A stretch of 5,022 nucleotides of DNA from Pseudomonadota bacterium (GTDB taxonomy: Bacteria; Pseudomonadota; Gammaproteobacteria; Burkholderiales; Thiobacillaceae), in contig JAKBJA010000016.1 in NCBI GenBank assembly GCA_021836225.1, positions 1 through 5,022 of the forward strand. The letters run 5' to 3'. A program made the translations under genes and the position numbers. Shown piece after piece: positions 1-5,022 of this stretch (position 1 is the stretch's first letter; each line of letters begins with the position of its first letter). The notes beneath the pieces were generated by a model. It was not told the DNA's origin. It was given only the letters and a program-made list of their open reading frames with translations, and ran no database searches.

Positions 1-418
1 GACGGCGCAAAAACCAGTTTAGCAGCCTGCTCAGCCGGCGCCTTCCCCAGGAGTCATAGCTCATACCTCCACGGGCGTACCGAGAGGCGATCACGATGTC
101 CGCCTGCTCGCGGGCGCGCCAAAGCTTCGCTACGAACGCCGGGTCATGCGACAGATCAGCGTCCAGAGTAACCACGTACTCGCCGCGGGCCTCGGCAAAC
201 CCCGTTGCCAGCGCGCCGCCGTATCCGGGACCGCGCTGGGCAACCACTCTGGCTCCCAGCTCGCGCGCGGCGGCTTGGGTGCCGTCGGTCGAGCCGCCGT
301 CGATCGCCAGGATTTCGTAGTCCAGATGCTCGGGCTCCAGCACGGCGCGCAGCCGCGGGATCAGCACCTGCAGGTTGTCCCGCTCGTTAATAACCGGCAG
401 CACAACCGACAGGTCCAT
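1..418 (-). CDS. GT2 glycosyltransferase, DPM1/polyprenyl-phosphate sugar transferase type (partial, C-terminus beyond window)
   Basis: The visible 139 residues are the N-terminal GT-A domain of a family 2 glycosyltransferase. The opening strand VVLPVINE (residues 5-12) and the IDGGSTDGT nucleotide-binding turn (39-47) come first. They are followed by the glycine-rich GPGYGGALATGF segment (63-74), the metal-binding DAD motif in TLDADLSHDP (84-93), and IASRY (110-114). This order is typical of dolichol/polyprenyl-phosphate mannose or glucose synthases, which move a sugar from a nucleotide donor to a lipid phosphate at the cytoplasmic face of the membrane. The turn has DGG rather than the commoner DDG or DDN, a variant seen in other GT2 enzymes. 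The ATG follows GGGA at 7 bases, a modest ribosome site, and lies 52 bases after the upstream glycosyltransferase stop, suggesting one operon. Donor and acceptor cannot be read from the sequence. Any C-terminal membrane or GtrA-like domain lies outside the window. Confidence 0.9.
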   Translation of the reverse strand, partial: MDLSVVLPVINERDNLQVLIPRLRAVLEPEHLDYEILAIDGGSTDGTQAAARELGARVVAQRGPGYGGALATGFAEARGEYVVTLDADLSHDPAFVAKLWRAREQADIVIASRYARGGMSYDSWGRRRLSRLLNWFLRR

Positions 419-470
419 CTGTACATCCCGTCTGCGTCGCTATCCTGCCCGCCTGGAACACGCCGGCACT

Positions 471-1562
471 CTAGGCCGCACCCGGCCCTCCCTGCCGACG
501 TAGCGCATCCAGAAAACCCCAGCCAATCAGGTAACGCATCCCCTCCTCGTAGTGGAGGGGGCGGAAAAAGCCGGCATAGTGCTTACAAACCGTCCCGGGA
601 GGCAGCCCTGGCGCCGTGCTAACCAGATAAGTCCTTGGCAGCAGCTCGACCCCGTTGACGGCCGCGCAAAGCGCGTGCAAGGTCTGCTCGGTAAGCCAGA
701 TTTCCTGCGACAGCTTGGGGCATGCAAGCCAGCGCTCGACCAGCGTGAAATCGACCGATTGCCGGCGGATCACCGACAGGCCTGCATTGATCCGCTGCGC
801 AACTTTGATTCCGAAAGTCAACTCCATCTCTTCTAAGCTCATCGCATACCAGCACGAGTCGTCTTCGTTGTAGCGGTTGGCCGCGATTCCGCCGGGCGGT
901 ATGCACAGCAGTTCCGGACACCGAAAGAAAAGTATGTCGGAATCGATCGAAATCAAATAGTCCGCCTTGGAAAGCAGGAAAAAATCGAACAGCTTGCGCA
1001 TCATCGGATGCTTGCTCCGGCACGAGAGACAGCGCTGCAAACCGCGCCGCTCGAGCTCGGCATCCACCAGCCGATCGGCGTCGGTAGCCGTGATGATCCG
1101 GGCGGCCGGAAAATGGCGGGCGAGCAGCCTGACTTGACCCGGCAGCAGACCGCCGTCGTGGATGAAAAGCGGGTAGTCAACCTGCGCAAAATGGTAGAAG
1201 CTCTTGAGCGCCCAGAGCGCGTCGATGCAGTCGCGCCGCCAAGTCAGTACGCGGACTTCCACCGGGCCTGCCGTCGCGGTCCGGACAGGAGGCGTGGTCA
1301 AAATCTTGTGTTGCAGGCGCCTTCGGCGCCAGGCATGCACGACGCCTTCGCGCACGGCCCAGCGCAAATCGACGTAGCGGCGCGAACCGTGCAGTCGAGC
1401 ACGAAGAGTCGTCAACCACCTGAGATGCGAGGCGTGATTGTTGGCCGACTCATCCACCAAACGGTTCTCCGGGCGCAACGCCCTGTCCTGGCCGCCCCAA
1501 GCCACGAATGCGCCGAGCCAGCCCCAGCGCAGTCGGGGCCGCAAGCAGTCCTGGGCAGCCAC
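471..1562 (-). CDS. Putative GT8-like GT-A glycosyltransferase
   Basis: The 363-residue reading (GTG start) has no family I can name with certainty, but it carries an ordered set of GT-A features. RVLTWRRDCIDALWALKSFY (104-123) resembles the first strand and helix. ISIDSDILFF (205-213) holds a DSD metal-binding motif at 207-209. NAGLSV (259-264) and TEQTLHAL (291-298) resemble the NxG and DQ elements of family 8. KHYAGFFRP (327-335) resembles the C-terminal HxxG(x)KP motif whose histidine is a metal ligand in that family. There is no signal peptide or clear membrane segment, so it probably acts in the cytoplasm on a lipid-linked glycan. A CLSC pair lies at 178-181. The start is doubtful: the GTG at 1562 has no ribosome site, whereas TTG at 1460 or GTG at 1457 (residues 35/36) follow a GGAG. 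It sits 51 bases after the FkbM reading and 52 before the GT2 gene. Sugar specificity is unknown. Confidence 0.75.
   Translation of the reverse strand: MAAQDCLRPRLRWGWLGAFVAWGGQDRALRPENRLVDESANNHASHLRWLTTLRARLHGSRRYVDLRWAVREGVVHAWRRRRLQHKILTTPPVRTATAGPVEVRVLTWRRDCIDALWALKSFYHFAQVDYPLFIHDGGLLPGQVRLLARHFPAARIITATDADRLVDAELERRGLQRCLSCRSKHPMMRKLFDFFLLSKADYLISIDSDILFFRCPELLCIPPGGIAANRYNEDDSCWYAMSLEEMELTFGIKVAQRINAGLSVIRRQSVDFTLVERWLACPKLSQEIWLTEQTLHALCAAVNGVELLPRTYLVSTAPGLPPGTVCKHYAGFFRPLHYEEGMRYLIGWGFLDALRRQGGPGAA
1467..1470 (-). promoter_or_regulatory. Possible ribosome binding site for an internal start of the GT8-like gene
   Basis: GGAG on the minus strand lies 6 bases before an in-frame TTG (1460-1458) and 9 bases before an in-frame GTG (1457-1455). 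The longer reading from GTG at 1562 has no purine-rich site in front of it, and its first 34 residues match no recognised part of a glycosyltransferase. A protein of about 328 residues starting here is therefore plausible. Confidence 0.4.
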
Positions 1563-2113
1563 AATAACAAGGCGGCCGGCAGCAGGTGGCGGCGCACCGG
1601 TTAGGGCTCGCTTTTAGGGTCGGTTTTCCGCGCATATTGACACCAGAAAGAATCGACCTCCGGGAATCTCGCCTCCGGGCTTAAGCAAGGCAAACCGCGC
1701 GATCTCCCCATCCCGGAGGAACAGCCGGTAGATCGACGATGGAAAGAAACTCAATACCTTGGCCGCGCTGCCGCCAAAAAGCTCCAGACCCGAGCCCTGA
1801 CGTACTTCAACGAAAACGTCGGGCCGAAATGTGCCAAGCGTTTGAACCGCCCCCGCCAGGACCTCCACCTCGAACCCTTCAACGTCGACGAACAAAACGT
1901 CAGGCGCCCCGTACCTGGCAGCCAGTTCATCCACCGAAGCGGCGGCGACCTCGGTACGCCCCCAAGCCCCCGATCCGTCATCCACGCGCGCATTGAGTCC
2001 TCGGTTAACGGTAAGCGTGCCATAACGCCGTGCCGCGGCCGCATGGATCACCTCGAGCTGAGGCGCCGAATTGAGTTCCGCGTTTAGCCGGGCGATGGCG
2101 CTGTTATGTCCGC

Positions 2114-2128
2114 TTGCCTCCACGGCAA
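2114..2128 (-). other. Short hairpin just downstream of the slippery heptamer
   Basis: On the minus strand TTGCC and GGCAA form a perfect 5-bp stem around the 5-base loop GTGGA, starting 3 bases after the heptamer. Stimulatory structures for -1 frameshifting are usually longer and about 5 to 9 bases away, so this is weak support and may be chance. Confidence 0.2.
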
Positions 2129-2131
2129 CCA

Positions 2132-2138
2132 CTTTCCC
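2132..2138 (-). other. Candidate -1 slippery heptamer (G GGA AAG) at the FkbM frame junction
   Basis: In the frame of the first FkbM half the codons read CCG GGG GGA AAG TGG. The last seven bases of GGG GGA AAG form G GGA AAG, which fits the X XXY YYZ rule for -1 frameshifting and is the heptamer known from the phage lambda tail gene G/T frameshift. A slip of one base back enters exactly the frame that encodes the second half, giving PGGKVVAVEA across the joint. A short 5-bp hairpin follows 3 bases downstream. Whether it works is inference, since the same G-run is also a hotspot for indels. Confidence 0.4.
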
Positions 2139-2497
2139 CCCGGGGCCGACGATCCGCCCGCCAGCACCAGCGCGACAACGCCTTGGTGGGCGCCCAGGTC
2201 GAAGACGCGGGCCCCTTCATGCAGCCGGCCTTTCCGCAGAAGCGTTATCTCCGCGAGTTCGGGCCAATCGTGATCATACCAGCCTTTCGCGAGCGGGTCG
2301 GCAAGGCGTACGGTCAAGGGAGAGCCGTGATAAACATGGGTAACCGCGCGCCGGCGGAAGATGCGAATAGCGTACTTGATGCGCAACACCCTGCGCCGCG
2401 CCCACCAACACACGGGCACAAGCGACGAGATCGTCTCTTTTACGCTTGCGCCTACCATCGGCGTTCCGTCGTCTTGTGCGCCAGCCCGGCCGCCGCC

Positions 2498-3655
2498 TCA
2501 GGCTGCCCCCGAGGCATCGTGCGCGCGGGCCAAAGCGCGCTTGAAAGCCGCTGCGATCTGCTCGACATCATCCCTCTTAAGTCGCGTCCCGCTGGGGAGA
2601 GAAAGACCCCGACGGGCAATGCCCTCGGCGACCGGGAAAGCTCCTCCGTCGGGTTGAGAGTCGCCCCGCCGCTTCAGATAAGGCAGCGTATGCAGCGGGT
2701 AGAAGAGCGGACGGGTGTCAACACCCTCGCGGCGCAACTCGGCGGCTACCGTATCACGCCGCACCCCCGGCGGTAGCAGCGCGGATACCAGCCAGTAGCA
2801 ACTTTCGGCCCACGGCGCGCACGGGTTCAGCATCACGCCTTCGCAATCGGCGAGAAGTTCACGATACCATTGCATCAGCACCCGCTTGCGCGCCAGCAAC
2901 TCATCAATCCGCTCAAGCTGCGCCACTCCCAGCGCTGCCTGCAAGTTGGTCATACGATAGTTGAAACCGAGTTCCGGATGCCAGTAGCGCCGTTCGGGTG
3001 TCATCGCGTGGCCATGCAAGAAGCGCGCGCGCTCGGCCAGCTCTTGGCGGTTGGTCACCAGCATGCCGCCCTCACCGGTGGTAATCACTTTGTTGCCGTA
3101 AAACGAAAAAACCCCCACATCGGCGATCCCGCCTACCCTTCGCCCCTTGTAAAGCGCGCCGTGCGCCTCGGCTGCATCCTCGATCACCGGTACGCCCCTG
3201 GCAACAGCCAGCGGCATGATTCGATCGAGGTCTGCCGGGTGCCCGTAAAGATGCACCGGGATGACCGCGCGAGTGCGAGGCGTAAGCGCGCACTCGACGG
3301 CGGCGGGATCGATGCACCAGGTCTCGGGCTCGACATCGGCGAAGACTACCGCCGCGCCCGCATAGAGGACCGCGTTGGCGGTCGCCACGAAGGTGAGCGT
3401 GGGTACGATGACCTCGTCGCCCGGTCCGACGCCGAGCGCGGCCAGTGCCAGATGCAGCGCTGCCGTGCCGTTGCAGGTGCTGATTCCGTATTGCGCCCCG
3501 CAGTAAGCGGCGAATTTGCGTTCAAAAAGATCGATATAGCTGCCCAGCGACGAGACCCAGCCCGAGCGCACAGCATCCATCACGTAGCTTGCCTCGCGTT
3601 CGCCGATATCGGGTTCGGCAACTGGGTATAGCCGCGGTTTTCGGCTCTCCGGCAT
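2498..3655 (-). CDS. DegT/DnrJ/EryC1/StrS sugar aminotransferase, GDP-perosamine synthase-like
   Basis: This 385-residue protein is full length for the PLP-dependent family that aminates keto-sugar nucleotides. Visible landmarks are SGWVSSLGSYIDLFE (31-45), the phosphate-binding CNGTAALHLAL (61-71), and GDEVIVPTLTFVATANAV (79-96). They continue with VHLYGHPADLDRI (134-146), VIEDAAEAHGALYKG (157-171; D160 should contact the pyridine nitrogen) and FSFYGNKVITTGEGGM (183-198; K189 is the expected Schiff-base lysine). FNYRMTNLQAALG (231-243) completes the active site. The VHLYG and YGNKVITTGEGGM wording is close to perosamine synthases (Per/RfbE), which convert GDP-4-keto-6-deoxymannose to GDP-perosamine using glutamate. 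A UDP-4-amino-sugar enzyme is the main alternative. GGAG lies 9 bases before the ATG. The partner dehydratase is not in the window. Family assignment is very secure; the exact substrate is not. Confidence 0.93.
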   Translation of the reverse strand: MPESRKPRLYPVAEPDIGEREASYVMDAVRSGWVSSLGSYIDLFERKFAAYCGAQYGISTCNGTAALHLALAALGVGPGDEVIVPTLTFVATANAVLYAGAAVVFADVEPETWCIDPAAVECALTPRTRAVIPVHLYGHPADLDRIMPLAVARGVPVIEDAAEAHGALYKGRRVGGIADVGVFSFYGNKVITTGEGGMLVTNRQELAERARFLHGHAMTPERRYWHPELGFNYRMTNLQAALGVAQLERIDELLARKRVLMQWYRELLADCEGVMLNPCAPWAESCYWLVSALLPPGVRRDTVAAELRREGVDTRPLFYPLHTLPYLKRRGDSQPDGGAFPVAEGIARRGLSLPSGTRLKRDDVEQIAAAFKRALARAHDASGAA

Positions 3656-3664
3656 CTTTGTTTA

Positions 3665-3668
3665 CTCC
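3665..3668 (-). promoter_or_regulatory. Ribosome binding site of the aminotransferase
   Basis: GGAG on the minus strand, 9 bases before the ATG at 3655, is the clearest ribosome site in the window and supports that start. It lies between the stop of the possible small ORF (3676) and the aminotransferase ATG. Confidence 0.6.
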
Positions 3669-3675
3669 GTGAGCG

Positions 3676-3798
3676 CTAACACCCGCGTTGGCATTCGCGC
3701 CGGTCGGCTGCAACGGCCGCCGCAAAGTCCTGCGCCAGGGGGCGAAATCCAGACCGCCCCAACGCGCGGACTCCTTTAGGTAGCACAATTGAGACCAT
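3676..3798 (-). CDS. Possible 40-residue small protein or leader peptide, unrecognised
   Basis: An ATG preceded by AGGA at 7 bases opens a 40-codon frame that ends in TAG, 20 bases before the aminotransferase ATG. The product is basic, starts with a short hydrophobic stretch (MVSIVLP), has an alanine-rich middle (AQDFAAAVAADRRE, residues 22-35) and contains two cysteines (C36, C40). About 62 percent of its codons end in G or C by my count, which does not separate coding from chance in this DNA. I recognise no family. It could be a leader peptide for the aminotransferase, an independent small protein, a gene remnant or an accidental frame. Confidence 0.25.
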   Translation of the reverse strand: MVSIVLPKGVRALGRSGFRPLAQDFAAAVAADRRECQRGC

Positions 3799-3813
3799 CA
3801 CTTCATCCTACGC

Positions 3814-3831
3814 GACCTTCGCAGCGAAGTC
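3814..3831. repeat. Imperfect inverted repeat in the leader
   Basis: On the minus strand CTTCG and CGAAG pair around a 3-base loop (CTG), and flanking GA and TC add two more pairs across one bulged G. It lies about 40 bases after the flippase stop. No T-run follows on either strand, so it is not a standard Rho-independent terminator. It might stabilise the transcript end or be a protein site. Confidence 0.3.
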
Positions 3832-3867
3832 CCTGGGCCAGCCGGCCTCCTCATCAAGCGCGGGTCT

Positions 3868-5022
3868 TCAGGCCGCGCGCACGCGGCCCAGAAACGCTTT
3901 GGCTCGCTCGCGCCAGGCGGCACGCTCGTCTTTACTGAGCACCACCATCCAGGCCAGGCCGAGGTAAATCACGGCCGCAGCGCTCATCTCCGAAAGCATG
4001 CCCAAGTAGCCTGCAGCACCGTGCGCGCTGGCGAACCACCAGACCGCGGCCGCGTAAGGAGCCGCCACGGCCGCCGGAAGCGTTAATGCCCTGGCCAGCT
4101 CGCCAAGCGATATCCCAAAAAGCCTCACCAGCAGGCCGGGCACGAAGCATGCCCTCACCGTCAGAAGGCCAATTAGCGTGCCCAAAACAGGACCGGGAAG
4201 ACCTGCAAGCCGTGTCAAGACGATGCTGGCGGCTACGTTGATCGCCGTCTCCCAGACCAGCGCTGGGGCAAGCCGCCCCATATGACCGGTGCCATTTATA
4301 GAAAGGCCCCAGACGGTAAAAACCGAACGCAAAAGCGCATTGACGCCCACCACCAGCGTCAGCAAGTCACCCCCGTAACGTTCCGAACCCACCCAGCGCG
4401 TCACAAGGCCGCGATTATAAGCCACCAGCGGCATTACGGCGGCACAGGCGAAAACCATGGTCAGCCGGGTCAGTTCAATGAGCCGGCGGTTGAACAGCTC
4501 GCGCCGACCCTGCGCGTGCAACTCGGCCAGTGCCGCCCAGGTGGAACTCCCGACGCTCTGCAGCCCGGAAAGCGCGATCACCACCGGGCGTTGAGTCACG
4601 TAGAATGCCGTCACCAGCCCCGGTGAGAGCAGCCGCGCAATGATGATGTTGTCGGTGAGCAGGCCAATACGGCCGCAAATCGTCATCACCAGGGTGGGCC
4701 GGCTGAGCTTCCACAATTCGCCCCGGACCTCGGCGCTCGCCCGACTCTTAAACGACTCGGTGAGCAATCCAGGAAAGCTTTTCCGCTGAAGCGTAAACAG
4801 CGCCAGATAGAGAAACAGGTCTCCCACCGCCCGTGCCGCGAACTGGCCGCTGATGCCCCATGCCATCCAAGCCAACAGCACAGACAGCGCCGCGGTCAGA
4901 AGCACGCGGGCCGTGAACAGCCCGCTCACCCAGTAACCACGCTGCTGCGCCTCGGTGAGCGCTCGGAAGGGATAAAAAGGCATCGTGACGAAAGACAGTG
5001 CCGCCACCAGGCACCCGCGTGC
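3868..5022 (-). CDS. Wzx-like oligosaccharide flippase, MOP superfamily (partial, N-terminus beyond window)
   Basis: The frame is open to the right edge, giving 384 visible residues; the GTG at 5007 is an internal codon, not a trusted start. The protein is strongly hydrophobic, with about ten likely membrane segments. Numbering from 5007, these lie near 30-50, 55-75, 104-128, 140-160, 182-200, 213-235, 250-268, 272-296, 307-326 and 340-357, followed by a basic, charged tail (358-379). The segment MPFYPFRALTEAQQR (9-23) resembles the loop near membrane segment 4 of polysaccharide flippases, so roughly the first hundred residues are probably missing. Such proteins move undecaprenyl-linked sugar units across the inner membrane. 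Being next to an amino-sugar gene and glycosyltransferases supports that role over a multidrug MATE exporter. It ends 212 bases before the aminotransferase. Confidence 0.88.
   Translation of the reverse strand, partial: ARGCLVAALSFVTMPFYPFRALTEAQQRGYWVSGLFTARVLLTAALSVLLAWMAWGISGQFAARAVGDLFLYLALFTLQRKSFPGLLTESFKSRASAEVRGELWKLSRPTLVMTICGRIGLLTDNIIIARLLSPGLVTAFYVTQRPVVIALSGLQSVGSSTWAALAELHAQGRRELFNRRLIELTRLTMVFACAAVMPLVAYNRGLVTRWVGSERYGGDLLTLVVGVNALLRSVFTVWGLSINGTGHMGRLAPALVWETAINVAASIVLTRLAGLPGPVLGTLIGLLTVRACFVPGLLVRLFGISLGELARALTLPAAVAAPYAAAVWWFASAHGAAGYLGMLSEMSAAAVIYLGLAWMVVLSKDERAAWRERAKAFLGRVRAA

Larger units (their letters stand above)
1614..2458 (-). pseudogene. FkbM-family SAM-dependent methyltransferase, split by a -1 frameshift
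   Basis: Two overlapping frames together make one FkbM-type methyltransferase of about 281 residues, a normal length. The first (2458-2084, 124 codons before TAA) carries GWYDHDWPELAEI (59-71) and the SAM-binding motif I, VFDLGAHQGVVAL (85-97). It then runs into an unrelated tail, residues 110-124. The second frame (open from 2156 to 1614) supplies strand 2 with its acidic residue, KVVAVEA, then the FkbM hallmark VLFVDVEGFEVEVLAGA (2-fold acidic DVEGFE near 1887-1870) and the C-terminus. Neither half alone would be a complete enzyme. Family members O-methylate sugars or other small hydroxyls. The start is well fixed: no ATG, GTG or TTG lies between the aminotransferase stop (39 bases upstream, same frame) and this ATG. 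The break may be a mutation, a sequencing error or programmed frameshifting; see the slippery site within it. Confidence 0.85.
3656..3867 (-). other. 212-base leader between flippase and aminotransferase genes
   Basis: This is the longest gap in an otherwise tightly packed row of genes. It contains the aminotransferase ribosome site, a possible 40-codon ORF (3798-3676) and an imperfect dyad (3814-3831). I found no convincing -35/-10 pair on the minus strand and no T-run that would make the dyad a standard intrinsic terminator. It may hold a secondary promoter or a leader, or be the remnant of a lost gene. Confidence 0.5.

Noticed and set aside
146..622. 158-codon open frame on the plus strand crossing the GT2/GT8-like junction
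   Set aside because: It spans two genes in antisense with a composition-biased product; the minus-strand GT2 motifs explain the region.
1412..1597. Minus-strand frame starting with a signal-peptide-like stretch (RRHLLPAALLLWLP) before the GT8-like gene
   Set aside because: It is out of frame with the glycosyltransferase, has no ribosome site and continues into composition-biased sequence. A second frameshift would be needed to use it.
1008..1604. 198-codon open frame on the plus strand opposite the GT8-like gene
   Set aside because: It is antisense to the DSD-containing gene and shows no motifs.
2114..2776. 220-codon open frame on the plus strand over the FkbM start and aminotransferase end
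   Set aside because: It is antisense to two recognisable genes and has a low-complexity, arginine- and proline-rich product with no domain.
2870..3631. 253-codon open frame on the plus strand opposite the aminotransferase
   Set aside because: It is antisense to a clear, motif-complete gene. Its product has no recognisable domain and reflects the codon bias of the real gene.
3522..3788. 88-codon minus-strand frame over the leader and aminotransferase start
   Set aside because: Most of it overlaps the aminotransferase in another frame and it has no domain. The 40-codon frame in the same leader has a better start context.
3814..3831. Rho-independent terminator after the flippase
   Set aside because: The stem is short and bulged, and no T-run follows it on either strand.
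3780..3867. Promoter for the aminotransferase operon
   Set aside because: TAGGAT near the small ORF start resembles a -10 box, but no acceptable -35 hexamer lies 16 to 18 bases upstream.
1..5022. tRNA, rRNA, CRISPR array, insertion sequence or transposase
   Set aside because: I saw no repeated spaced units, terminal inverted repeats, transposase motifs or structured RNA signatures; nearly all of the window is explained by the glycan genes.

Overview
The window is GC-rich by eye and reads almost entirely as coding DNA on the minus strand. It looks like an internal slice of a bacterial surface-glycan locus (O-antigen, capsule or exopolysaccharide type). No taxonomic marker is present. Gene content and codon use would suit a high-GC proteobacterium, but that is inference only.

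In the direction of transcription (high to low coordinates) the layout is as follows. (1) A Wzx/MOP-type oligosaccharide flippase, 5022-3868, lacks its N-terminus because it runs off the right edge. (2) A 212-base leader, 3867-3656, is the longest gap in the window; it contains a possible 40-codon small ORF and an imperfect dyad. (3) A full-length DegT/DnrJ/EryC1/StrS sugar aminotransferase, 3655-2498, most resembles GDP-perosamine synthases. (4) An FkbM-family methyltransferase, 2458-1614, is split into two frames by an apparent -1 shift. (5) A GT8-like retaining-type GT-A glycosyltransferase, 1562-471, has an uncertain start. (6) A GT2 glycosyltransferase of the dolichol-phosphate-mannose-synthase type, 418-1, lacks its C-terminus because it runs off the left edge.

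The genes downstream of the leader are 39 to 52 bases apart (the GT8-like gap is longer if its internal start is used), all in one direction, so co-transcription is likely. A coherent job can be inferred: the aminotransferase supplies a nucleotide-activated 4-amino-sugar, the glycosyltransferases build a lipid-linked glycan, the methyltransferase may O-methylate it, and the flippase moves the unit across the inner membrane. No polymerase, ligase, chain-length regulator or N-acyltransferase is visible here; these may lie outside the window.

The most interesting point is the FkbM gene. Its cofactor-binding half and its C-terminal signature half lie in different frames, and the overlap contains a canonical -1 slippery heptamer (G GGA AAG) in exactly the phase needed to join them. 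A plain indel or sequencing error in the adjacent G-run is the simpler explanation, but programmed frameshifting is testable. I see no RNA genes, mobile elements, CRISPR arrays or convincing promoters.
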